Assembly (NCBI GenBank): GCA_024636775.1
Contig: JAGXGP010000128.1
Location: 1-45,012 of the forward strand
Reading direction: 5' to 3'
Length of the DNA stretch: 45,012 nt
From: Hydrogenophilales bacterium
GTDB lineage: Bacteria; Pseudomonadota; Gammaproteobacteria; Burkholderiales; Thiobacillaceae
The translations under genes were made by a program, and so were the position numbers. Each line of letters opens with the position of its first letter. The stretch's first letter is position 1. Positions 10,554-23,200 of the stretch are shown here, one piece after another. The notes beneath the pieces are model-generated. The model was given only the letters and a program-made list of their open reading frames with translations. It made no database searches and was not told the origin of the DNA.

Positions 10554-11699
10554 ATGCGCATCACCTGGGACATTTTCTGCAACGTCATCGACAATTACGG
10601 TGACGTTGGCATTGCCTGGCGGTTGGCGCGCGGGCTGGTCAAGGAACATGACCTCGCCGTTCGCTTATGGGTTGATGACCTGCAGGCGTTCCAGCACATT
10701 TGGCCGGCTGTTGCGGTCGATGCGGATCAGCAGGTTTGCGAAGGAGTGAGGGTCTGTGCGTGGTGCACGCCGTTCGTCACAACCGAGCCGGCGCAAGTCG
10801 TGATCGAGGCGTTTGGCTGTGCCTTGCCGGAATCCTATTTGACGGCGATGAGCGAGCGCGCACCCGCGCCTGTCTGGATCAATCTTGAATACTTGAGTGC
10901 CGAAGCCTGGGTGGCAGGGCATCACCGGCTGCCGTCGCCCCATCCGCGATTGCCGCTGACCAAATACTTTTTCTTTCCCGGCTACACGCCGGATACCGGC
11001 GGCTTGCTGGTCGAGAACGACTTGGCCGACAAGCGTGCGACGTTTCTCGATACGCATCTGCCCGCATTCTGGCGCCAGTTTGGTCTGGAACCACCCGCGA
11101 CAGACGAATTGCGGGTGTCGCTGTTTGCCTATGAAAACCCTGCGTTGCCTGCCTTGCTCGATGCTTGGGCAGCTGATGCCCGACCCGTCACTTGTCTGGT
11201 GCCAGTAGGTCGGGTGATTCCGCAATTGGCAGCCTGGCTGGAAGTTTCCGATTTAAAGGCGGGCGAAGTGCACCAGCGCGGAGCCTTGCAGTTGCGGATC
11301 GTGCCGTTCACCGATCAGGATGCGTATGACCACTTGCTGTGGGCGTGCCATCTGAATTTCGTGCGTGGTGAGGATTCCTGCGTACGGGCGCAATGGGCGG
11401 CGCGCCCGATGGTGTGGCAGGCCTATCCGCAAGATGAGCAGGCACACTGGGAAAAACTGGACGCATTTCTGACGCGCTATACAGCGGACATGGATGGCGT
11501 CTCGGCAGACGCGGTGAGTGCGCTGTGGCGACACTGGAATGGTATGGGCGATGCGGCTGAAATGGCCAGGTGCTGGGCCAACTGGCGTGCCAGGCAGACC
11601 GCAATTGAGCAGTATGCAGCTGCGTGGTGTGACCGCCTCAGGCTGGCAGGGCGGCTGACCGACAAGCTGGTGGAATTTGCCGAAAACAAGTTAAAATAG
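10554..11699 (+). CDS. earP: EF-P arginine rhamnosyltransferase EarP
   Basis: MRITWDIFCNVIDNYGDVGIAWRLARGL; adjacent to efp; RGEDSCVRAQWAARPMVWQAYPQ. Confidence 0.95.
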   Translation: MRITWDIFCNVIDNYGDVGIAWRLARGLVKEHDLAVRLWVDDLQAFQHIWPAVAVDADQQVCEGVRVCAWCTPFVTTEPAQVVIEAFGCALPESYLTAMSERAPAPVWINLEYLSAEAWVAGHHRLPSPHPRLPLTKYFFFPGYTPDTGGLLVENDLADKRATFLDTHLPAFWRQFGLEPPATDELRVSLFAYENPALPALLDAWAADARPVTCLVPVGRVIPQLAAWLEVSDLKAGEVHQRGALQLRIVPFTDQDAYDHLLWACHLNFVRGEDSCVRAQWAARPMVWQAYPQDEQAHWEKLDAFLTRYTADMDGVSADAVSALWRHWNGMGDAAEMARCWANWRARQTAIEQYAAAWCDRLRLAGRLTDKLVEFAENKLK

Positions 11700-11743
11700 C
11701 GAGCTTTCTCAACCTCTTAGCGCTCCAGTAGCAGGAAACATCC

Positions 11744-12304
11744 ATGAAAATCGCACAGGAACTCCGCGCCGGCAACGTCGTGATGGTCGGTCAAGACCCA
11801 ATGGTGGTAGTCAGAGCCGAATTCTCGAAATCCGGCCGCAACTCATCCGTCGTCAAGATGAAACTCAAGAACCTGCTCAATGGTTCCGGTACCGAAACGG
11901 TTTATCGCGCCGACGATAAATTCGAAATGGTGTCGCTGGATCGCAAGGACTGTACTTATTCCTACTTCGCCGATCCGCTGTATGTGTTCATGGATACGGA
12001 CTACAACCAGTATGAAATCGAAGCCGACAACCTCGGCGATGCGCTGAACTACCTGGACGATGGCATGCCGCTGGAAGTGGTGTTCTACGACGGCAAGGCA
12101 ATTTCAGTCGAAATGCCAACCACCGTAGTCCGCGAAGTTGAATACACCGAGCCCGCAGTGCGTGGCGATACTTCAGGCAAAGTCATGAAGCCTGCCCGCA
12201 TCAAGCCCACCGGATACGAACTGCCCGTGGCTGCATTCGTGGATATCGGCGACATGATCGAAATCGACACCCGAACCAACGAATTCAAGCGTCGCGCAAA
12301 CTAA
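11744..12304 (+). CDS. efp: Elongation factor P (Arg32 type)
   Basis: [45 protein letters not shown]; residue 32 is Arg by count. Confidence 0.97.
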   Translation: MKIAQELRAGNVVMVGQDPMVVVRAEFSKSGRNSSVVKMKLKNLLNGSGTETVYRADDKFEMVSLDRKDCTYSYFADPLYVFMDTDYNQYEIEADNLGDALNYLDDGMPLEVVFYDGKAISVEMPTTVVREVEYTEPAVRGDTSGKVMKPARIKPTGYELPVAAFVDIGDMIEIDTRTNEFKRRAN

Positions 12305-12483
12305 TTCCGTCCCGCATTGAAACCGATACTTTGTCGGCTGCGCCTTACCCGCAAGGGGTAGGCCGTGGTTGTAAAGATGCTAAAGCATCAACATCCTCGC
12401 TCTGCCGTGCTACAGCACTGTCTTCGGCTTGCCTTCGCGCCTCGGTTCCAATGCGAACCGGAATAGCATCCCATTAATTCAAA

Positions 12484-12511
12484 CAAAAGGCAGCTTCGGC
12501 TGCCTTTTGTT
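12484..12511 (+). terminator. Intrinsic terminator downstream of efp
   Basis: ACAAAAGGCAGC-TTCG-GCTGCCTTTTGT followed by TTTTT. Confidence 0.85.
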
Positions 12512-12567
12512 TTTTGGTCGGCCGCTGACGGCGTTAAAATAGCGCTTAGATTTTTCGTTACCCGCTC

Positions 12568-16005
<3,438 letters not shown>

Positions 16006-16097
16006 AGCCTGTGGCGCCAGCGATACACAATGCGCAATCAGGCATTTATTTGTAAGAATGTGTTGACAGGTATAACGTTATATTAGAAAATACTTAT

Positions 16098-16195
16098 AAC
16101 GCTGATGTTGCCGCAACGGCCGTCAGTGTTGTCTCCTCCAATCCTCCCTCCAAGGTGGATACTCAGCCCGACTCAAAAGAGTCGGGCATTTTTTT
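16098..16195 (+). ncRNA. Candidate intergenic small RNA
   Basis: Promoter-like TTGACA (16063-16068) with weak -10 GAAAAT; CU-rich TCTCCTCCAATCCTCCCTCC (16132-16151); intrinsic terminator GCCCGACTC-AAAA-GAGTCGGGC-ATTTTTTT (16166-16195). Confidence 0.45.
16166..16195 (+). terminator. Intrinsic terminator
   Basis: 9-bp perfect stem, AAAA loop, T-tract. Confidence 0.92.
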
Positions 16196-16235
16196 GTCCG
16201 GCGTTCCTGTTCGGCGCAAAGCTGACCGGAGACGG

Positions 16236-16505
16236 TTAGCCTGCGCGTTTTTCAAAATGGTTGAATTGACCCTGTGCCTCACCGACGATGACGCGCTCGA
16301 CCTGTGCCATGGGTGGGCCGGTTTTCGTCCAAGCGAGCAGCGCGTTCACGGCCTCGGTTGAACCTTGAATTACCGCTTCGACCGAGCCATCGGGTCGATT
16401 GCACACCCACCCGGTGACACCCAGGCGCTCAGCCTCCTGCCGCATCGATTCGCGAAACCACACGCCCTGCACCCGGCCCAGAATCTGCAGGTGGAGGGTT
16501 TGCAT
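16236..16505 (-). CDS. acyP: Acylphosphatase
   Basis: [43 protein letters not shown]. Confidence 0.95.
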   Translation of the reverse strand: MQTLHLQILGRVQGVWFRESMRQEAERLGVTGWVCNRPDGSVEAVIQGSTEAVNALLAWTKTGPPMAQVERVIVGEAQGQFNHFEKRAG

Positions 16506-16512
16506 GGCCGAT

Positions 16513-18570
16513 TTACTTTACCTTCATGCCGGCTTGCGCGCCGTGATCCGGCGACAGGATGAAGAGACCGGGTTCGCTGCCGGAGGCCGCCAGCACCATG
16601 CCTTCGCTCATGCCGAACTTCATCTTGCGTGGCGCCAGGTTGGCGACCATCACGGTGTAACGGTCGATCAGGGCTTCGGGTGCGTAGGCTGACTTGATCC
16701 CGGCAAACACCTGGCGTGTGCCGAGGTCGCCGAGATCGAGCGTCAGGCGCAACAGCTTGTCTGCGCCTTCGATATGTTCGGCGTTGGCGATACGCGCAAT
16801 CCGGAGGTCGATCTTGTTGAAGTCATCAATGCTGATGGTGTCGGCTGCCGGAAGGATCGCGTTGACCTGAGCCTCGGCATGGCGAGCCGGAGCCGGTGCA
16901 GAGACCACGGGAGGCGTGGTGGCCGCGAGGTTGTCCTTGTTGGCGTCTACCATGGCGTCGATGGATTTGGGGTCAATACGTGTCATGAGATGGCTGTACT
17001 CGTTGATGGTGTGACGGATGAACAGGCTCTGCGCGTCGTCCCAGGTCAGGGGGTCAATATTGAGGAAGGCTTCGACCTGTTCTGCAAGTTTAGGCAGCAC
17101 AGGCTTCAGGTACAAGGTCAGCAAGCGGAAGCAATTCAGTGCAACCGTGCAAACCTCGTGCAGGCGATATACCGCTTCGTCTTTCTTCGCCAGTTCCCAG
17201 GGTTTTTCGTCGGCCACGTACTGGTTGGCGCGGTCGGCCAGCGCCATAATTTCGCGCAGGGCCTTGGCAAAGTCGCGTGATTCGTAATGTGCGGCGATCG
17301 AGCTGGCAGCGGCCTGGAATTCGCCGATGAGCTCAAGATTGGCGACGCCATCGGCCAGCTTGCCGTCGAATTTCTTGTGGATGAAGCCGGCGGTGCGGCT
17401 GGCGATGTTGATGAACTTGCCGACCAGATCCGAGTTCACTCGAGCCACGAAATCCTCGAGGTTCAGATCGATGTCTTCCATTGTGCCGTTGAGCTTGGCG
17501 GCGTAGTAGTAACGCAGCCATTCGGGGTTCAGGCCTTGTGCCAGATAGCTGTCGGCGGTGATGAAGGTGCCGCGCGACTTCGACATCTTCTGCCCGTTTA
17601 CCGTCAGAAAACCGTGCGCGTAAACAGCGGTCGGCAGGCGGTGGCCGGAATACTTCAGCATCGCCGGCCAGAACAGGGCGTGGAAATAGAGGATGTCCTT
17701 GCCGATGAAATGCACCAGCTCGGTTTTGGACTCGGGGCCCCACCAGGCGTCGAAGTCGAGGCCGTTGTCTTTGGCGTATTTGGCAAAGCTCGCCATGTAG
17801 CCCACCGGCGCATCCAGCCACACATAGAAATACTTGCCCGGCGCACCGGGGATCTCGAAACCGAAGTAAGGCGAATCACGGCTGATGTCCCAGTTGTTCA
17901 GACCCGAAGCAAACCATTCCTGCATCTTGTTGGAGGCTTCGGACTGCAGTGCGCCCGAGGTCGTCCATTCGCGCAGAAAGGTTTCACAGGCGCCAAGCTT
18001 GAAGAAGTAGTGCTCGGAATCCTTGTGTACCGGCGTCGCACCGGATACAGCCGATACCGGATTTTTCAACTCAGTCGGGCTGTAGGTCGCGCCACAGACT
18101 TCGCAGTTGTCGCCGTACTGATCCAACGCCCCGCACTTGGGGCACTCGCCCTTGATGAAACGATCCGGCAGGAACATGTTTTTGACTGGGTCGTACAGCT
18201 GCGCGATGGTCTTGACGTCGATAAGACCGGCTTCCTGCAGACGCAGGTAAATCTTGGAAGCCAGCTCGCGGTTCTCGTCCGAATGCGTCGAATAGTAATG
18301 ATCGAAGTCAATGTTGAAACCGGCAAAGTCACGCGTGTGTTCGTCCCACACCCGGTCGATCAGGGTTTCTGGCGTGATGCCTTCCTTTTCCGCACGCAGC
18401 ATGATCGCTGTGCCGTGGGTGTCGTCGGCGCACATGTAGCGGCAGTCGTGGCCATGCATTTTCTGGAAGCGCACCCAGATATCGGTCTGGATGTATTCAA
18501 CCAGATGGCCAAGGTGAATGCTGCCGTTGGCGTAGGGCAGGGCGGAGGTGACGAGGATTTGGCGGGACAT
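16513..18570 (-). CDS. metG: Methionyl-tRNA synthetase
   Basis: [41 protein letters not shown]-terminal tRNA-binding domain. Confidence 0.97.
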   Translation of the reverse strand: MSRQILVTSALPYANGSIHLGHLVEYIQTDIWVRFQKMHGHDCRYMCADDTHGTAIMLRAEKEGITPETLIDRVWDEHTRDFAGFNIDFDHYYSTHSDENRELASKIYLRLQEAGLIDVKTIAQLYDPVKNMFLPDRFIKGECPKCGALDQYGDNCEVCGATYSPTELKNPVSAVSGATPVHKDSEHYFFKLGACETFLREWTTSGALQSEASNKMQEWFASGLNNWDISRDSPYFGFEIPGAPGKYFYVWLDAPVGYMASFAKYAKDNGLDFDAWWGPESKTELVHFIGKDILYFHALFWPAMLKYSGHRLPTAVYAHGFLTVNGQKMSKSRGTFITADSYLAQGLNPEWLRYYYAAKLNGTMEDIDLNLEDFVARVNSDLVGKFINIASRTAGFIHKKFDGKLADGVANLELIGEFQAAASSIAAHYESRDFAKALREIMALADRANQYVADEKPWELAKKDEAVYRLHEVCTVALNCFRLLTLYLKPVLPKLAEQVEAFLNIDPLTWDDAQSLFIRHTINEYSHLMTRIDPKSIDAMVDANKDNLAATTPPVVSAPAPARHAEAQVNAILPAADTISIDDFNKIDLRIARIANAEHIEGADKLLRLTLDLGDLGTRQVFAGIKSAYAPEALIDRYTVMVANLAPRKMKFGMSEGMVLAASGSEPGLFILSPDHGAQAGMKVK

Positions 18571-18654
18571 GGAAACAGCGGGGATTACCCAGTGGGCGCA
18601 GGAAGCCGCCATTTTACCCGAAGGGCATGAATACCCGTGGCGCTTAAATAACGG

Positions 18655-19257
18655 TTAGAAGCGCGAGCCGGGCAGCTTCAAAAACTCAATTTCATCGTCG
18701 GTCGAAGGCCGCCTCAGTATCGCGTTGCGATGCGGAAAACGCCCGAAGCGCGCCACCACGTCCCGATGCTGCCGCGCATAGTTCAAAAAGTCATCGAAGA
18801 TTGCACGTTCTTCAATCGCGGCTTCGTCTGCCAGTTTCTCGTACAGCGCAACCGATAACTCCTGCATTTCATTCGATTCGGCGTGTTCCAGTGGCAGATA
18901 CAGAAACACGCGTTCGATCGGTGTCAGATGCTGCTCATCGCCGGCTTTCAGCGCAGCCAGACTCAAGGCCAGGGCCTGCGGGTCGGTGGCAAATGCCTGC
19001 GACTGATCGCGATGGATGTGATGTGGAAACTGATCGAACACGATTACCAAAGCCAGCCGGCCGCGGGGGGTGTCGGCCCAGTGATCAAGTTTCCCTGCTG
19101 TTGCCTCAACCAGGGTGTCGGCAAACTGGTCGACTACAGCCTGATCATTGGCCGCCGATTTTGCGAACCACAGCTTGCGCTGCCGGCCGACGATTTCAGT
19201 TGCAGAACCGGATGGACCGAACCAGAAGTCGAGTACGTTTTCAGGTTGAGTCATCAT
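18655..19257 (-). CDS. DUF924 family protein
   Basis: VLDFWFGPSGSATEIVGRQRKLWFAKSAANDQAV; FDQFPHHIHRDQSQAFATDP. Confidence 0.92.
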   Translation of the reverse strand: MMTQPENVLDFWFGPSGSATEIVGRQRKLWFAKSAANDQAVVDQFADTLVEATAGKLDHWADTPRGRLALVIVFDQFPHHIHRDQSQAFATDPQALALSLAALKAGDEQHLTPIERVFLYLPLEHAESNEMQELSVALYEKLADEAAIEERAIFDDFLNYARQHRDVVARFGRFPHRNAILRRPSTDDEIEFLKLPGSRF

Positions 19258-19483
19258 ACGTAGCAGATTGGGCCAGAGTTGTGCTGTCTTCGTGACTTGT
19301 TATTCTAATGGTCGCACTCACCCATGTACGGAAGTTCAAACTTAGTAGCACGACATGTCTCATGTTCGGCCTAAGCCGTCATACAGATTTCTCTTAATCA
19401 GTCGTTCAACACTCGCCTTTAGCCGACCGCATATGGCGGATCCTGAAGAATGTAGTGAAATGTGGGTTGGCTGTAAGGCATTT

Positions 19484-20107
19484 TTATGCGCCACTGCCAG
19501 CAAATTTTTTCCAGTCTTCATTTTCAACAAGTGTTGACCTGTATATTTTCAGTGACTTACAGCCTTCAATTGTTTTAAGCGTCTTTTTGACATGATCCAC
19601 GACTGAAGCTGGTAGCCACGGGCTTAACGTAATGCGCCTCACTGCTTCTATTGGTAAGGTCACTCGGAAAGTTGGCGCACCTTTCGTATTGGTGCCATAG
19701 AAGAGCCTAAACTCCTTTTCATCAACAAATGCGTAACGTTTCAAAAAAGGGAGGTCAGACTGTAATGGCGCACATCTCCTAAGAGCTTCTATTGTTTTGT
19801 ACTGCACTTCTTCTGCGCGCAATCCAGGTATCGAATTTGCAGCTGCAATTAGCTGACTCTTATCGAACTCTATGCATGCACCGCCGCTTCCATGGGAAAA
19901 AACTCTCCAATGATGGTAGGTTTCCGGTGCCTCAGCGAGGCAAAGAGCGTAAGTGCTAAGAAAATTATTTGCGCGGGCGAACTGATCTATGTAGTAGGAA
20001 TCATTTCTATCGTCCCAGGAAGCAGGGTTTAATAAGACAAGTTCCTTCGATTGCAAGAAGTCGATTAAATAGGGAAGTTCGGTATATCGGCGAAGGGATG
20101 ATTCCAT
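19484..20107 (-). CDS. DUF2971-like protein
   Basis: YTELPYLIDFLQSKELVLLNPASWDDRNDSYYIDQF...GGACIEFDKSQL; divergent from the NACHT gene. Confidence 0.75.
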   Translation of the reverse strand: MESSLRRYTELPYLIDFLQSKELVLLNPASWDDRNDSYYIDQFARANNFLSTYALCLAEAPETYHHWRVFSHGSGGACIEFDKSQLIAAANSIPGLRAEEVQYKTIEALRRCAPLQSDLPFLKRYAFVDEKEFRLFYGTNTKGAPTFRVTLPIEAVRRITLSPWLPASVVDHVKKTLKTIEGCKSLKIYRSTLVENEDWKKFAGSGA

Positions 20108-20274
20108 GGCTAGATCTCAGTTTCTGCGTAGCGCATAACGTCTAAGTGGAGGTTTGGGGGGATTAAGTCGAAAGTCTCACGGCCGGCCGTAACTGTTATT
20201 CGCAGTTCGCCAGTCATCGTAGGCATGTATATCTGCTTATCGCGACTGTATGCTCCTAGAAAACCCTATTGGCC

Positions 20275-23200
20275 ATGATACCAATTACGACCATGAACAG
20301 TCCTCAGCTCTCTACGTCGATTCAAGCACCGCCGGATTGCGTCCCTGCTATGGGCCCAATCGAAACCGTCTCGCAGGTACTTCCCTTTGGCGAATTGACG
20401 TGGGAAAACTTTGAACGGCTTTGTCATCGGCTCGCCAGCCAAGATAACGAGGTCGAACATAGCGCGCGATATGGCTTAGCCGGCCAAGCGCAGCAGGGCA
20501 TCGATATTTTTGCGCGTAAGAAGAATGGGAAGTACGACACGTGGCAGGCGAAACGCTACAAAAAGTATTTGCCGAGTCAATTGAAGTCTGCGGCCACTGC
20601 CTTTTTGAAAGGTAATTGGGTTGCTAGATCTGAGACGCTTTTCATCGCTGTCCAGGCCTCGCTTTCCGACACTAAGATCCAAGATGAGATCGAGACGCAG
20701 ACCAAGCGTCTCAAGAAAAAAGGTGTGCTACTGGTTGTTCTAGGGGGCGAAGAGCTTAGCAGGCGCCTGCATGCCTACCCACACTTGGTCCATGACTTCT
20801 TCGGTCGCTCTTGGACTAAGGCGTTCTTTGGGGACGCTGTAAATCAGGATCTGCTTGCCACCTTGGATGGTGCGGAGATCGCTAGCGTTCGCAAACAACT
20901 TGCGCAGGTATATCAAACACAGTTTCATCTTCTTGATAGTGGCGCAATCGAAAGTAACGATTCATTGATCGGGTCTGATATAGAGCGGGAACGCGGACTC
21001 CTAGCCCGCTTTACGCGCCCCGACATTCAGGTCCGGGAATTGCGCGACGCAACCGCTACCTCCGCGCCCCACGATTCTGCAGATATGGGGAATGCGTCAA
21101 GGGACAACCAGGCTCAACGTGAGTCCGTGCGTTTGAACAAGGGGGTCGAAAGAATCCGCAGAATTCCAATCGCTGCCTGGCTCACGCAATCAGATCAGTT
21201 AGCCTTACTTGGAAATGCGGGGACTGGGAAAAGCACGGTGCTCCGGTGCATTGCGCTTGATCTGATTGGCGACCAAGCTGGTCTACCGGAGATTGCCTCA
21301 CGCTGGGGAAATCTGATACCTATATATATATCTTTCGCCAAGTGGGCTCGCGCCGCCGAGCATGCTGGGGGGCAGATTGGTTTGAAGGACGTAGTTCGCT
21401 CATCCTTGCAGCCACTGTTGACGACCCCGGACCTTGTCGGACTTCTGGACCGCGCGATTAATGAGCATCGCATTTTGTTGCTCGTAGACGGACTCGACGA
21501 ATGGTCAAACGAGCAGGCAGCACGAACAGCTTTGCAAACACTTCTGACTTTTGTCGGTACGCATCGGATTCCCGTAGTTGTAACCGCAAGGCCGCGCGGC
21601 TTGAACAGAATTGGCGCCATTCCAAGCAATTGGTCTATCGGAACGCTGGCCCCCCTGTCTGCGGATCAACAGAGGATGTTGGTGCTTCGGTGCCTTGGGC
21701 TGACGGTGAAAGAAGAAACGAGCGCGACTGCTATTCGTGATCACTCCCTCAATCATGTGGCAGAACGCTTCTTTCGCGAGCTAAAACGCGAATCCGGTTT
21801 GGCAACGCTTGCTGAGATACCTCTTCTCTTGGTCAGTCTGCTCGCGCTTGCGATGCGTCGAATCACTCTCCCTAAACAACGCGCTCAAGCACTCGAACAG
21901 CTGATCGACATCCTGTTGGAAGTCCACCCGCAAAGCCGCGCGACTGCGGCCGGTGACGTCCAAGCGAGGTTCAATGTCGCTGGAGATATTGAAGTGAGGA
22001 AAGGAGCCATCGCAGCGTTGGCGTTTGCATCGCGTCTCGAAGGAGGAGACGCTGGATACCCAACGTCAAGGGCGAAGGAGAAAATACGAGAGTTTCTTGC
22101 CGATCCGCACACTGCATTTCCCCCAGATAAGGCGATACAGGCCGCAAATGAAATACTGGCAGTTAACGCCGAAACCATTGGACTGCTGGTAGAAAAAGGG
22201 CCAAGCGAGATAGGGTTTGTGCATGCCAGCCTAGAAGAATATTTGTCAGCGATTCATATACAAAGCTGGCAACTCGAAACGCTGGTTTCTTTCATTCGAG
22301 ACAACGCAACAAACGCGAGGTGGCGGAATGTCATCGGTAATTTGGTTGCGATAACTAGACGCCCTACTGAGATTGATCAATTGGTGGAAGCTATAGAGTC
22401 GGTAGAAACGGACGTTCTTGGAGAAACGGCAAGAAACCAACTTCTGACGGACATTGCATTCTCGCCGTCGAAGATGTCGTCCACCACTGCTACTCGCCTA
22501 GGTTTGAGCAGCATTGCGTTGGTTGAGGGATCGGGGGCTGTTAGCGAGCGCACGGATATTCTCTCTTCCGTGTTGAATGGAACAAACCATCCCATCCTCG
22601 GGCCAATCTTGCTGGACCGGGTGCTAACTTGGGCACCCAAAAGTCTGGACTACACCGAGCAGTTATTTGAAGTATTGGGAACTTGGGATCAGGCTCCGGA
22701 CCTGCTGTCGACCTTAAAACGGGGGCTCACTGAACAGACAAGGTGGAGTCAACGCTCGGCCGCCAGAGCGATGGCAAAGGTCTTTGGTGGAAACAAAGAG
22801 GTACAGCAGTGGCTTATCGGCATTCTGAACGGAGTCACTGACCTGCAGACAACGGGCGCTGCGATTGAAGCGCTTGTAATCGGTTGGCCATCGGCGGATG
22901 GTCTTGAGCAGGCCATTGCCGATGCAGGTGCGTCGTTAAAACCCAGTCTGCGTTTGGTTGCGATCTGGGCCTTGGCCAAATTAGGGCAACACAACGAAGG
23001 ACATTTATCTGAACTGCTTGAAATGCTTGGAGAGCCGAGTGTTCTGGACTACTGGGATCGGCCATTAGCAGCCGAAGCGCTGTCGACTGCATGGTCCAAT
23101 CATCCAACGGTGATTGAACACTGCATCAGGAGTGTTCAGAGGTACGGCGTACGTAGGCGTACCTTGGATCGCGAGATGAGCATTGATTTTCTACTCGGCT

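Noticed and set aside
17287-18630. 447-aa plus-strand ORF opposite metG
   Set aside because: Shadow ORF; metG on the minus strand has full-length conserved motifs.
20137-20274. Possible integron attC or island boundary repeat upstream of the NACHT gene
   Set aside because: TAACGTCTAA-like strings did not pair with a matching core elsewhere; no integrase or second copy found near 25180-25440.
21321-21335. TATATATATAT tract inside the NACHT gene
   Set aside because: Short and in frame within a continuous coding sequence; likely codon-driven rather than functional.
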